A stretch of DNA of 64,000 nucleotides from Podarcis raffonei (GCF_027172205.1 NC_070606.1:96730534-96794533), one strand, 5' to 3'. Positions 34,067 to 44,688 are shown, numbered from the stretch's first letter. Program-made: numbers and translations. Notes: generated by a model from the letters alone, not told the origin.

Positions 34067-37000
34067 TGTATGTATAGACATATGCAGACTAGCTATGGTA
34101 GACAGGGAATGAATTTCGTCACAAACAGGTGACAGCTGAGTTTTAGAGAACAGCAGAATAGATGAGGCAAATTTTCCAGTATCCGCTGTACAGTAGCGGA
34201 TCCCCATCAGTTTCCTGGAACTCCAGCATATAAGGACTTAAGACCTCTGATTCACCAGGCACTGCAGGGAAGAGAAATCTCCTGAATTTTATTATCAGAT
34301 TGATGGAAAATGCATCATGCAGCAAGGCAGTGCGCCTGTTGGTCTTTGCTTTAATGGAGCTTTCACTGTCTGCTTTACGGTACCTTTGCTCGCTCAGGGG
34401 GTAATTTGTGTTCCCATCACTTCATTATTTATGCCCTGAGCCCAGTTTGGGATAATGTGAGTTCGCGGGTCTCACAGCCTTTCCTCTCTGGGCAGCTGAG
34501 CTGCCGCTTATAATCCCCCTCTGGCGGGCTCAGCTCTGAACCCTTCCTTGCTTTGTGAAGGTGACTCGGGAGATAGCAATCCACAGAAGTTTGCCCTCCG
34601 CTGACTGTTTTGCTCATTTACTGACAGTGTTAGCTGACTGCCGGCTGCCTTTCAGCCATTAGAGCTTCCCTGGTGGTTTGTGATTAAAAACACAAACTAA
34701 AAGGATTTGAATATCAAAATGAAGAGGTAAGCTGGCACAGGGGGCTGCCTGGGTCTTCTCTTCATGCGAGCACACTTTCCTGTGTCTGCATCAACCCCTG
34801 TTTGCAAGGGCATTCCTCCAAAACCATGCAGTCAACAAGCCATACACTCGACCTCGGTGGTGTTGCTATGGTAACCCAGTGCACCTGGCACCTTATCTCC
34901 AAACATCCGGTCGTGGGGGATGTCAGACCAAGCACTGTGCAATTTAACCCATTGTTCACGTTACACCAACAAGTGCTGCCCACTTTGGGAGCCACTGATC
35001 TTGATGGTATTGGGCTGCATCTCCCATCAGCCCCACCTTCCGTGGCCAGCGATGGGTGTTGGAATCCAACAACAGCTGGAAGGCCACCACTTCCCCACCT
35101 CTGTTCTAAGTCATTGGTCGCCATCCCTCCATGCCCTCTTTCCTCCCAGCCCTCTGCCCCCCGTGAGAAACTTAGAAACGCTTCTCTGGCCCCAGTTTGC
35201 TCATGGTGGCCATTGCAGGGGTTCTCAGGCTGGGCCTAAGAGCTTTAAACTGAAGGCCTCCACCTCCCTTCTCTCACACCATTTTCAGCTCGAAGAGAGT
35301 TCAGCCACGGGAGTCAGAAGGGTTTAAGCCCTGGAATCGCTTTGCATTCTCGGTCCTCCCTGCAGCGCAAATCCTTCTTTGTCTCCAGGAGGCTCAGACA
35401 AAAGGACCCGTTCCAGTTGCTCCTGAGCGTGGCAGCAGGGCTGGGGATTTTGCTTCTGCACCAAAGTGGTCCAGTGGGGCAGCGGGATTGATCTCTTTCC
35501 CGTCCACATTGCATGGAGCCAGAGGGACAGGAAAGGCCAGCTCGTGGGGCAGGCAGGGGAGAAGCGAATTGACTGAAGTTGTGCCAGCTTGAGTCAACAA
35601 TGCTTCTTAATTGAGCCCTTTCACAGCAAGGCATTAATTGCCCCCCCCCCCGGCAGCTTCTGCAGCTCCAGCTGACAGAGAGCGAGCGGCCTTCTCCCTT
35701 GGTCCCACAGAAACATTCCCCCTCCTAAAGATACTCCCTGGGATTCTGGCTGCAGGATTACTAGGAACACGCTCATCCCACGCTCATCTTATATGGAAGG
35801 AAAGCGGACTTTGGAGAGGGGTCTGCCATTTGATAGAAGGAACTCACCCCACACAAGCCTCTGGGATTCTCCAGGCAAATGTCAAAGCAACAGAAGTAAG
35901 GGTTGTGATTGAGAAAAACCGTGTGATGTAGACAGATCGTGATGACAAAATCTGCACCTCTTTTGGTCACGAGGGAGCAACACTGGTGACTCCTAGGTGG
36001 GATTGCTGGCAAGTTGTGAGGCAGCAAATCTGTTGAGATCTAGGAGCGAGGGGTTTGGAGAAAATCCGTAGTTTGGCTTGAAACCTAACCCTGGAAAGCC
36101 ACCATCAGCCAGTGCAGACATTTTTGAGCCTGAAAAGTAGCGCGTTACAGGGGAGAAACCAGTGAAGGGGTGTAGAGATTGTGAAAGCTGTGCTGCTGTA
36201 GAAGAGTTTCAGAGAAGAGAGTATTTCTGGCAGCAGAAAGCCATGCGAAGGGGCAGTTGTTAAGGTAATCGTCCTCTCTCCCAATTCCGCCCCCATTTGT
36301 CTGACTCCGCAAAGCAAGCAGGCCCCCCCCCCCCAATTCCTGCTCACTTGGCCCATCAGTGAGAAAAATAGCGCCAGAGGAGGCAACATTAGGCCCATTC
36401 CCCGAGATTTATCTGAAAGCACTTTTGCTGCAGATAGTGATCGCGCTTTTATGTTTATTGTGGGTGTCATTAGCTAAGCAGATTTAAGGCAGGACGTGAC
36501 TGGCAACAATTGGCTTCCGCTTTCCAATCAAAAAATGGCTCTATTAACGGACTTGTGTTCAGCATGCAGCATGATGCATTGCCCAGGGTTCTTCTCAGGC
36601 CTGAGTGTGGTGGAGAAATTTCATTGCTTGTAAGCTCTCCCATGTTTTCGGGGGGGGGGGGGAGTTTTAGGCAGCGAAAGCAAGATATCGGCTTGCTTGG
36701 GAGTTTCCCTCCCAGTTAAAGGGCTTCAGGTTTTAGGGGTTCAGAGATCTCCCAGCTGGAGCCTTTGGATTTTGAGGCCTCTGTTGACCATGCTAGACTA
36801 GGTGTTCAATTGCTCTGAGACAATGAGATGTGGTTTCTTATATATCCTGGAAAAGTGGGGCAGGGAGAAGAACTATTGGAAATAAGGTGAGCATGGCAAG
36901 GCCTGTATAGAATTGTGGAATAGTAGAGTGGAAGTGACCATGGGGGTCATCTAGTCAAGGCCCCTGAAACCCAGGAATCTTTTGCCCAATGTAGGGCTCG

Positions 37001-40000
37001 AACCCATGGACCATAGGGTAGGAAGAGAGGAGCATAGCTCAGTAGAGGAGCACATGTTTTGTATTTATGCTGCTTCCCTGGCATCTCCAGTTAAGGACCT
37101 CATGTAGCACTGAGAGATGGTGGTGGTCAGTAAACAGAGCATATTGAACTAGATTAGTGTTGGGCAACCTCAATTGCATGTGGGCATCCAGGACTCTCGT
37201 GTGTGACCATCTACCTGGCCTGCATCCCACCCCTGCTCTGCTTTATAGCCTCCGTTAATGCTTCTGCCTGGCTGTAATGTGCCCTTGATCTCCGATAAGG
37301 ATTCTTGTCTTGGAATAATAGAATTGGGAGAGACCTAGTCCAACCCCCTGCAATGTAGGAATCTCAGCTAAAGCATCCAAAGCAGATGGTCACCCAAACA
37401 TCTGCTTAGAAACCTCCAAGGAAGGAGAGTCCACCACCTTCTGAGGGAGTCTGTTCCACTGCTGAACAGCTCTTCCTTTCAGAAAGTTCTTCCTGATGTT
37501 TAGTCTGACTCTCCTTTCTTGTAACTTGAAGCCATTGGTTCGAGTCCTACCTTCCAGAACAGGAGAGAACAAGCTTTCTCCATCTTCCATGGGACAGCCC
37601 TTCAGATATTTGAAGATGGCTATTATGCCTCCTCTCTGTCTCCTCTTTTCCAGGCTAAACATACCCAATTCCTTCAATTCCTGTGGGGCTGGGGCACGTG
37701 GTGAGGAGCTCCTGGCCTGCCTTCTGCCCCCCTGAGATGCCTGGGCTGCATTTTCAAATCGGCTTCCCTTGTTAGGAGCCTGCTTTGCGCCTTCCGGGCA
37801 AACACTTTAAAACTGCACACGATTGCTCTTTTGCTCTTGTTCAGAGTTAAAGCCTTTGGTTTGAAGTGGTCGTTTTCTTTTCTTTTCCTCTCCTCTGTGT
37901 GTGTGTGTTGTTTTATCCCCTTCTCTTCCTCCCCACCCTACCCTCTTCCCATTTTCGCCCCCCCCCCTCTGGCTTGCCAGGGCCTGGGAGGAGTTTCATG
38001 GGCTGGTGAACAGCGGCGGTCGCTGAACGGGGGCTCTTCCTCTCTCACACACCCAGGGTAGGGCCTCATATTTCTTCTTACACGATTGTGAGATGCACCT
38101 CTCAGCCAGAGCCCCCCCCTCCCCAGCATAGGCTCTTTCTCCCTCCCCAGCATAGGCTCTTGGTCACTCTCAGCCTGGGGCAACTCCCTCGTCCCACTGC
38201 CGGGACAAACCGTTGGCCTTTCTCTGTCGACAAGATTTGCTGCGATTCTTAACGCTGCTCCACAGCAGCCTTGCAGAGCAGACCACAAAGTGTTGCTTGC
38301 CTTGGTTGACCTACGCAAAGCCAGTTCTGGTCTCCAAGGGGGGAAAAGGAGACAAAACAGACCTTTGTCAACGTTACCTGTAGACAAGGTGTGGGGAAAC
38401 TTTGGCCTTCCAGGTGTCGCTCAGCTCTACAACTCCCATCATCCCGTTACAGAGTCTGTTTTTAAATGAGAATCAGGACTTGGTGGATAAATCGGATTTC
38501 TCTCATATGGTTATAGCCACATTCTGGAAGGACGTAAGAGGCGTGAACTTGTGTGTGGCGTATAGCCCTTATGGAGAAATTGACTCACAAATTAAGGCTG
38601 GCGAGAGGAACAAAGCAGAACGACACCTTTGCGGGAGAACGGTGGAGCTTTAGTTTGTTCTCCAGTAAAACTAAAGACCAGTTCCAAAGGTTTGAAATAG
38701 CTTGTGGATCACTTAATAAGGATGTGTAGGAGAGATGTGTACTGTTATAAGTTGTATTGTGTGTACGAGAACACAAGTTTTCATAATGTAATTTGGGGGG
38801 GGCGTGTTTCTGGGGAAATTTAAAGAAGAAGAATGAAAAGCAACCTGCCCAACTCCCTTCATCCCTGGCCATTGGCCATGCTTGCTGGGGATGATGGGAG
38901 TTGTAGTTGAGCAACATCTGGAGGGCCAAAGGTTCCCTGCATCTGCTGTGGTCAGTCTTCCACTCAGTAATATCAGCTCTTTATGAGCCTACGCTAATAG
39001 TGGAAACCGGGTTCTCTAATGGCCATGTGTTAGCTGCCCACTTCCAGACAGCCCCTTTGCCTGTTTGCAAAGGTCGCTGTGCCAGAGGGGGGAGGCCTTG
39101 TGAGGCTGAGAGGTACGTCTCCCACTTGCTTGTGTTGGGTGGATGCCAGCTGTTAGAGCAGGGAGCAGAGCGAGGGCCCCCCAGTCCTGCAAACATTTTA
39201 CACAGTTTAAGCCAAGTGTCACAAAGCACAAACACAAGAAGTGGAGATTTGTGTCTCCTTCCACAGGCTGATGTGAGCTTGCTGCCCTGACGCATAGTGG
39301 CTGAGCCCTGCTGGTTCCTGGGGAGGAGCTATGCATTCCTCGCCACTCTGCAGTGTGGCCTGCAGGGCAGCAAGAGTGTTATGTTCAGAGGCCCCCTTTA
39401 CATGCACCTGTTTATGAAGCATGGTGCAAGGTTGCGCCTGAAGGACCTGGTGCATTTACCCTTGCCTCTTGTCCCAGGTCCTCCATATCTTCTCACTCTG
39501 CCTTGCTTTTGACAGCCTTGCAATAGTTTTGCAGGCCAGGCCAATCCTATATTTTTCCCCTGTGGGTTTCTCCAGTCACCCTTGCCCAGGGGAGTTTGCT
39601 CTCTGAGCATCTTACCAAGCCCATTCCAGGCTTTTTGTGGCATCCTACCTGGCTGCTGGTGGGGAGATCTTTTAGCTGCCCTTCCACTTCTGGGTCATCT
39701 CATTTCCCCTCCCCTGATCTAGCAGAGCTGCATCTTCCCAGATCAGATTCTTAGGCTTGCCTTTCTCAAACACACAGGCCACCCCCTTTACTGTTGTTAG
39801 GGGAGCTATGACCTGTTTAGGGGGCAACATTTTGAACAGAACCAGAAATGGTTGGGGGGGGAGTGGGGTTGTGTTGGAAATGCAGTTGGGAGGATAATGT
39901 ACACTTTGATAGGGAATTGAATCATATTGGATGCATGTGGCTAACAGCACCAACCATTAGATTGAAGGAAGGGGTGTTCAGAATCCAATTTTTCTTCCTT

Positions 40001-40434
40001 GATCCACCTACCTGCAGTTCTGCTGATACTACGGGTCACAAGCTGCTCTATTCACTTTTTGTCTTTACGTGCATGGGAGTCACTCTTCCCATCAGTGAAG
40101 AGTTGGGGGATATCTCAAGCAATGCAGTTCTTTGTGATGGACAGGGTCTCAGGATGCCTTTTTAAAATTATTATTATTATTGGATTTCCTGGGCCTACCT
40201 GTGGCCGAAATTCATGCCCTGTACTTGTTCACTCAGCAACCTTTTTTTGTTTTTGCTGCATCGGGGGGACGGGGGACGACACAACTTGAACATGTTTGAC
40301 TACTGAATTGCCCCCGAGCATCGTGGACCAAACTGCAGCCACTTTTCCTGGACAAAATACATTTGCTAACCGCCTTCCCTCCTCTGTCTTTCAGGGATAA
40401 CTCCAGCTTCCGAAATACCAAGATCGCGCTGTGA
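17350..40434 (+). CDS. EIF4E2: EIF4E2 (4EHP), eukaryotic initiation factor 4E family member 2
   Basis: Join of 17350-17369, 20368-20482, 22904-23038, 27190-27294, 29622-29774, 29867-30003 and 40395-40434, giving 234 aa. All introns have GT/AG ends and phases agree. 4EHP binds the mRNA cap in the cytoplasm without recruiting eIF4G, and with GIGYF proteins represses translation. Numbering matches human 4EHP: Y78 and W124 stack on the cap, W95 and Y64 lie on the dorsal partner-binding face, and K134 and K222 are the reported ISG15 sites. The eIF4E fold runs from about residue 55 to 220 (YTFWYSRRTPGRP, GLASRCWENLILAMLGEQF). The acidic amino end differs from human at only a few positions. The carboxy end is DNSSFRNTKIAL; the other human ending (MPGRLGPQ...) was not found. 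Intron 6 is over 10 kb. Confidence 0.97.
17682..17918. mobile_element. Tigger-like MITE copy 2
   Basis: Starts CAGTGGTACCTCAGGTTA after TA and ends TTAACCCGAGGTACCACTG; the right flank is TG in place of TA. Its 237 bp contain the same internal repeats of CTTCAGGTTA as its sister copies. Confidence 0.85.
18157..18404. mobile_element. Tigger-like MITE copy 3
   Basis: Inverted ends CAGTGGTACCTCGGGTTA and TTAACCAGAGGTACCACTG are flanked on both sides by TA, the Tc1/mariner-type duplication. A GCCGCC-rich core (about 18279-18304) makes it CpG-dense inside the intron. Confidence 0.88.
19110..19134. repeat. (GA)n microsatellite
   Basis: About twelve uninterrupted GA units in intron 1. Confidence 0.95.
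20368..20482 (+). CDS. EIF4E2: EIF4E2 coding exon 2
   Basis: Acceptor TTTGCCAG; encodes the acidic, disordered amino-terminal tail from LKDDDSGDHDQNEE to SSSKRK, with human T/E and N replaced by N/D and P near its end. Donor AAG|GTACGT, phase 0. Confidence 0.97.
20483..22903 (+). other. EIF4E2 intron 2
   Basis: About 2.4 kb. I recognise no repeat family, tRNA, snoRNA box pair or extra exon with confidence. Open frames at about 22000-22560 have no splice or protein support. Confidence 0.5.
22904..23038 (+). CDS. EIF4E2: EIF4E2 coding exon 3
   Basis: Acceptor CACACAG; encodes residues 46-90 from AVVPGPAEHPLQYNYTFW through IGTFAS, including Y64 and the cap-stacking Y78. Donor TCC|GTGAGT, phase 0 at both ends. 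Confidence 0.98.
23837..24022. mobile_element. hAT-type MITE with perfect 8-bp TSD
   Basis: Inverted ends CAGGGGTAGTCAACCT and AGGTTGACTACCCCTG are flanked by CTCTAAAG on both sides (23829-23836 and 24023-24030). It is 186 bp, non-autonomous, with internal pieces ACTGCCCA/TGCCCACT. Confidence 0.9.
24115..24300 (-). mobile_element. LINE 3' end fragment
   Basis: A reversed LINE-type 3' terminus with ATGCTACCTTTCCACAGTTC and a following A-rich region with many AATAA repeats. It is too diverged to assign beyond the CR1/L2 range. Confidence 0.4.
27190..27294 (+). CDS. EIF4E2: EIF4E2 coding exon 4
   Basis: Acceptor TTGTTACAG; encodes residues 91-125, VEQFWRFYSHMVRPGDL to KEGIKPMWE, with W95 of the dorsal surface and the cap-binding W124. 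Donor GAG|GTGAGT, phase 0. Confidence 0.98.
27982..27997. repeat. TSD of the antisense L1 (far copy)
   Basis: TTGTCCTCATTTTCTT is repeated exactly at 29589-29604, next to the exon 5 acceptor. Confidence 0.88.
27998..29588 (-). mobile_element. young 5'-truncated L1 in intron 4, antisense to EIF4E2
   Basis: The minus strand reads a nearly complete 3' third of L1 ORF2 without a break for over 400 codons (about 29598 down to 28303): WQGKKPRIKFKILTDSKERG, LENKTPRWLSPMEAK, KCWKCKEKEGTFFHLWWTC, KKPEAFLLGIVGQ, ending KYYKINES. A 3'UTR and a poly(A) tail (T-run at 28006-28015) follow. A 16-bp TSD bounds it. It is truncated within the RT-distal region at 29588. Confidence 0.92.
29622..29774 (+). CDS. 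EIF4E2: EIF4E2 coding exon 5
   Basis: Acceptor CGTCTTCCCAG; encodes residues 126-176, from DDANKNGGKWIIRLRKGL to GAVVSVRFQ, with K134 and the central helix CWENLILAMLGEQF. Donor CAG|GTAAGG, phase 0. Confidence 0.98.
29867..30003 (+). CDS. EIF4E2: EIF4E2 coding exon 6
   Basis: Follows a 92-bp intron. Encodes residues 177-221 (EDIISIWNKTASDQATTAR to YKTHTDSI) plus two bases of the K222 codon; donor AA|GTACGT. The carboxy-terminal choice is made at this junction. Confidence 0.97.
32315..32384. repeat. (GT)n(GA)n compound microsatellite
   Basis: About 13 GT units are followed without a gap by about 21 GA units, a purine-rich run on the + strand. Confidence 0.95.
33968..34064. repeat. (CT)n(CA)n compound microsatellite
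   Basis: A CCCTCC-rich lead-in, about 30 CT units with two interruptions, then about 16 CA units. Confidence 0.95.
34985..35107. mobile_element. hAT-type MITE remnant
   Basis: TTGGGCTGCATCTCCCATCA and, further on, a mirrored GATGGGTGTTGGAATCCAAC are the inverted halves of the common squamate MITE whose best copy here is 3919-4055. The outer ends are eroded. Confidence 0.55.
36907..37020 (-). mobile_element. tRNA-Lys SINE with CR1-type tail, degraded copy
   Basis: Reversed CR1-like 3' end (TAGAATTGTGGAATAGTAGA, GGGGGTCATCTAGTC) joined to AATCTTTTGCCCAATG and GGGCTCGAACCCATG, the reversed T-arm half of a tRNA-Lys. The anticodon half is disrupted. Confidence 0.6.
37314..37700 (-). mobile_element. 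CR1 LINE 3' end
   Basis: On the minus strand this gives the CR1 carboxy-terminal peptide (MFSLEKRRQRGGIIAIFKYL, KEFP..RRVRLNIRKNFLKGRAVQQWNRLP) followed by the conserved 3'UTR GCATTGCAGGGGGTTGGACT-type block. A 95-codon open segment remains. It is 5'-truncated, as is usual for CR1. Confidence 0.8.
38840..38945. mobile_element. hAT-type MITE remnant
   Basis: GGCCATTGGCCATGCTTGC and GGGATGATGGGAGTTGTAGT followed by CAACATCTGGAGGGCCAAAG are the second half of the common squamate hAT MITE. Confidence 0.5.
40395..40434 (+). CDS. EIF4E2: EIF4E2 coding exon 7 (terminal)
   Basis: Acceptor GTCTTTCAG; completes K222 and adds DNSSFRNTKIAL, then TGA at 40432-40434. The human alternative isoform ends in the same peptide with T in place of A at the penultimate position. 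Confidence 0.93.
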
Positions 40435-40831
40435 GGAGCAGAAGGAGGAGGGGATACAGCACTCAGCTTCTCCTCAGCCTGGCCCAGAAAAGGGGGGCAG
40501 GGGGAGAGGAGGGTTTTTCTGTGTGCATGTGTCCGCTGGCTGAGGAGGCTCGCAGGATGGCCTGGGCATTTTGACACACAATGGCTTTCACCCCTGTGCC
40601 AAAGTCTGACCTTCCGGCACCCAAGCATCTTGGTCCAGCCCAGTGGGTGACCGTACTTTGCATTCCACACCGGAGCCCGGGTGCCCTACCGCCTCGTTTC
40701 TCTTCGATGTGGAGGGTCCTGCTAAGTGGCTCTTCCTGCCCAGGGATTTCCAGTATTAACCGGATGTCCGCTGCAGAGGCGGGGGCAGTCCGGCAATTGG
40801 CAGGTGCCCCCATTTCCCCTCTGCCAATAAA
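40435..40831 (+). other. EIF4E2: EIF4E2 3'UTR candidate with AATAAA
   Basis: After the stop codon the sequence is GC-moderate and unique. A canonical AATAAA lies at 40826-40831, followed by a T/C-rich stretch (CTCCCTCCTCCTTGT) that could serve as the downstream element. A second AATAAA is at 41075-41080. Which one is used is not known. Confidence 0.5.
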
Positions 40832-43197
40832 CGATGAGGCCTCTACTCCCTCCTCCTTGTCGCCGTGTCTGCTTAACAGGTATCTGAGAGGGCGACCTGC
40901 TTGGAAGACCATAAGGGGAGGAGTTGAGCTCTCTCTTTGACTTCTGGGAGACCACAGGCAGGTGCTGGGGCTTTAAGCAGGTTAAATGTGCATGTGTTCA
41001 TGACCGCGCATTTACACTCGGGGGGGCTGTGCAGGTTCTCTTCAAGCTGCCCCAGTTGCAAGGTTAATTGAGCTAATAAATCAGTCAAACATGACAGGTG
41101 TTTAAGGTCTCTTGGCCATGGCAGTGCAATAGAACAGGAGCAAGAATTCAAGGGTTATTAAGAAAACAGACTAGGGACAATCAGCAAGCACCTCTTCTGG
41201 TTCTGCCTCTGGGGTTTTCCTTTTTAGCCTGGAAACCAGGGCTACGTATGACACTTGTCACTGAGCTATTACTGGAAAGCGGTGTCCGTGGGGCGAAGCC
41301 ACTCTGGCAGCTTCCAACAAATAGTGAAACCACAATAAATGGGGATATTTGGTGGGGGGCGGCCTCAGAGATCACAAGAAAAAGACAAGGCATCATTATC
41401 ATAGCTCAGGACCTATGGGAGTCTTTTTTTTTTTTAGGGTGCTGAAAAACAACTCCACAGTCCTCACAGTGGGGACATTTATGGGAGGGGTCTTTAAAAA
41501 AATGAGGAATTTTCAGAAGGGAGTGCTGGAGAGGCTGCCTGTGGTTTAGCAGCTCCTTTAACAGAGGTGCATTTTGTCTTTGCAGAGAAGAGGGCACTGT
41601 TTTCTCTTTATCTCTATGGTGTGGGGCCTCCTCTCCTCTGAATGTTGACATGACCTAGAATCTTGGTGTGTCTTCATTCAGCCCTGGTTTGTTTCTCTCT
41701 CTTTCCATTTCCCCCTTCCTAAGAAGAGGCCGCTGGATCAATCCAACACCCTGTTCTCGCAGGGGCCGGCCAGATAACGCGCAAGCAGGACGTGAGAACG
41801 CAAAAGCCCTCTCCCCTCCTGTGGCTTCCAGCAAATGGCGTTCAGACGCATTGCTGCCTCCGACCATCAGGGTCGGTTCCTCCTCTGGCCCAGGCCCCCC
41901 TGTTCTCTTCCCACGGGGCAATCTGCATTCCTAGGCGCACAGCGCATCCCATCTAGACGCGGCTTGTGGTTTTTCTGCTACTTACGGGATCATGAGTCGG
42001 CACAGCCGCTGCATTTCAACATTTATTATTCAGATAAACACGCGACCCCTGCCGCTTCCGATATTGGTTACAGGAGTGGGATTTGATTTCCATCCTAATA
42101 ACACTTGGGCGCTGTAAGCCAGCAAAATACCCATGGAAGGGGAGCTTAAGCCGCCAGATGCCGCTTCCTGCCCACCATGTTGCCTTAATTGTTCTGCAAA
42201 TGATGGCACTTAAGGATTTAGTCTCGCTCGAGGTCCCAGCTGTGTGCCAAACAAGTTGCTGTTGCTTCGTCTGCTCGTGAGCTCAGCTTTAAGAGACGAG
42301 GCCTGCTGTTCAATCTGAAAACGCAGGCTCCCTCCAGCGCCTACCATGACAATATGGGGTTCAGAGGTGTCTCTCTCTCTCTCTCTCTGCTCACCCTCTG
42401 GTTTCCATTCAGAACCGCTTTAATAATTTGCTGCCTCTTTGTTTTGATTTTTTAAGCAGCACTGAAGTATGTTTGGTGGTGGTTCCTCCCATCTGTAACA
42501 AAGCTGGAACGCAAGCCACCCTGGAGTGAAAATGGGCCCCTGGTGATGGATCAGTCGGCTGGCGATTTTGGGGAGGAGGCGCAGCTTGATAGCAGAGCAC
42601 ATGTTTGGCATGCAGAAGGTCCTCCTGGGCCCAGTTGTCACTGGGGAGGGCAGCCTCTGCCCGGCCTGTACCACTTCAGGCTGCTGGTGCAGGTTCACAC
42701 AATCGCGTGTTCATACAACATCATCTCTGCCCATTACAATGTAAACCTAGATGTTGGAGAGAAGAGTTCTAGCCTAGCTTTCCCCTGACATCTCAGCTTT
42801 CTTTGTGCCGGGAAATTTTTATATGGGAGGAGCATTCAGCCATGCAAGTCCCCACTGGTAGTCTGAAGCAGTACAGCCCTGGCATCTTGGCTGTCTCAAT
42901 GAGAAGCAGGCGCATGTCGGGCACCTCCTGTTGTGCATCTTGGGGATAGGAAAGGGCCTCCGTCTAAAACTCAGGAGAGTGCCTAACTTTCAACACTCGG
43001 TATCCTCAGAGAGCAGCAGCCAAGGACCAAATGCACCTTTTAAAAATCCCACTTCTAACGCCAGCTCTGAGCTCCATGCCATCTCCCATTCAGGTAGCTA
43101 ACTTCCAAAACATTTGCTGGGGGGGAAATCCTAAACTCTGTGAATGTTTATTTTTACTTTGATGAGTCTCACTTCTGTTTTTAACGTCCGTGTCTCT

Positions 43198-43362
43198 TAA
43201 ACCTGGCAAAGCTGCTGGTGCAGACAATATTTCACCCAGGCTTCTTAAGGCCAATGTTGATTGCTGGGCTCCAGTGCTTGCTGCCTTGTTCACCAGCATA
43301 GATTAATCGGCTACCATCCCAGAGGATTGGGGACTAGCAACCATCATCCCAATATACAAGGT
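43198..43362 (+). mobile_element. old fragment of the Vingi-like LINE
   Basis: Translates, with one stop, to KPGKAAGADNISPRLLKANV and ATIPEDWGLATIIPIYK, collinear with the RT region of the element at 11110-11270. It is a small, diverged relic of the same family. Confidence 0.85.
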
Positions 43363-44440
43363 TTATTTTTCCTTTGATGAGGCTCACTGCCATTTTAACC
43401 TCTGTGCTGCTACCATATTCCTACATCATCTTCCTTGATTAGTCAAGGGAAATTCCAGGCAGTCGGAGATCAGGCGGCGAATGAAGTTATATGATGACAC
43501 CGCACAGCAAAGCATATCTCACTACCTGGTGATGTCACTGAGGTTATGCCATGATGCTGCCTAGCCAACCAGATTTGGTTACATGCTGACAATGCCATGA
43601 GCAAAGTCAGTTCTTTGAGGAAACATCGCTTTCCGTCTGAGTGGACACTTTCACCAAAAAACTCATCAGCAAGTTTCATCAAAAAGGTTTGCAGCATAAC
43701 CCTTACATGCCGTGCATTTAAATTTATTAGCCACGTCCTAATAAAGATTCTCTAGGCAATGTACAAGTTACATAAAGCATCTTTCAAAACTACAAAACTC
43801 CCACTAGAAGCTGAAGACTGAAGCAAGTATCCAGCACAAATTCTTTTATGCAACAAAGGCTACCATGGAAAAGTTTTTAAAAGCCACCCAACTATCCTCA
43901 AATAGCAGATACCCTGCTAAACATTATTTTTAATTACAAGCTATAGGCCATTTATATTGCAAAATGGCTTCTAAGGAGCTCCAGAAGGAAGTTCAGTAGT
44001 TACCCTCGGTGCCAGAAGCCTGAGAACATGGGGACTGCAAAATGCTGGATTCTGGCCTCATGGCTCTTGATCCACCTTTCCTGGGCTCTGCAAGGAATCT
44101 TGTTTTCATGCTCGAAATTCCAAGGTGCCGAATGCAATGTTAGCTCATGCTACCCATTGAAGCTAGTAGGATGGATGGCAGGGAGCCCAACAGCAGGTGG
44201 CGCCAAAGCCAAGAAAAGGCAGAGCCAACTCATTCCAGTTTTGTCCCCTTGCTTCTCTCCCTCCCTGCTGAACTCTACAAGGCCAATGCTGAGTCTAAGG
44301 GGAAGAAAGGCAGCGCCCCCACTCCCTGGACTGGTTGAATAGCAAGGTAAGCGGAGTTGGGGCCAAGTGAGGGCAAACAGGGAGTTGGGCACTGCCCCAT
44401 TCTAATGAACCAGCAGCCTCCACTGGCATCAAGTCAGAAT

Positions 44441-44520
44441 CGCGGAATTGCAGAATTGAAAGGGGCCCAAAGGGTCATTTATTCCAGCCCCCTGCAAAGC
44501 AGGAATCACAGCTAAAGAAT
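44441..44520 (-). mobile_element. CR1 3' terminus
   Basis: GGAATTGCAGAATTGAAAGG and GTCATTTATTCCAGCCCCCT are the reversed CR1 3'UTR end. It directly abuts the next SINE. Confidence 0.65.
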
Positions 44521-44537
44521 ACCTTGCAGATCGCCTT

Positions 44538-44688
44538 CTGGGATGCCTCAGTCTGTAGAGCACAAGACTTTTAATCTCAGGGTTGTGGGTTTGAACCCTA
44601 CCTTGGGCAAAAGATTCCCATGTTGCCGGGGGTTGGACTAGATGACCCTTGGGTTCCCTTCCACCTAGACAATTGTATGATTCTGTGC
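44538..44688 (+). mobile_element. tRNA-Lys-derived SINE with CR1-type tail
   Basis: The head carries a box A-like CTCAGTCTGTAGAGCAC, an anticodon arm GACTTTTAATCTCAG (a Lys anticodon) and box B GGTTTGAACCC. It joins GGGCAAAAGATTCCCATG and then a CR1-like 3' end (GTTGGACTAGATGACCCTTG, ATTGTATGATTCTGTG). The head would be transcribed by RNA polymerase III, and the tail would borrow CR1 machinery. It is not a functional tRNA gene because the acceptor stem does not pair. Confidence 0.75.

Larger units (their letters stand above)
30004..40394 (+). other. EIF4E2 intron 6 (10.4 kb)
   Basis: The largest intron. It contains a reversed LINE tail (about 30262-30400), hAT-MITE remnants with GATGGGAGTTG-type cores (about 30735-30795, 33195-33285, 34985-35107, 38390-38445, 38840-38945), two large microsatellites, a tRNA-Lys/CR1-tail SINE, a tRNA-type SINE start (about 37025-37095) and a CR1 3' end. 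The 33640-34760 and 31080-31420 parts are repeat-poor apart from the CT/CA tract and could hold regulatory DNA, but no sequence feature proves it. No alternative terminal exon was recognised. Confidence 0.6.

Noticed and set aside
32174-34207. Frames with poly(LS), poly(TH) or poly(RE) peptides
   Set aside because: They are translations of the GT/GA and CT/CA microsatellites.
44538-44610. A tRNA-Lys gene
   Set aside because: No matching acceptor stem, and it passes directly into a CR1-like tail; two more degraded copies exist in the window.
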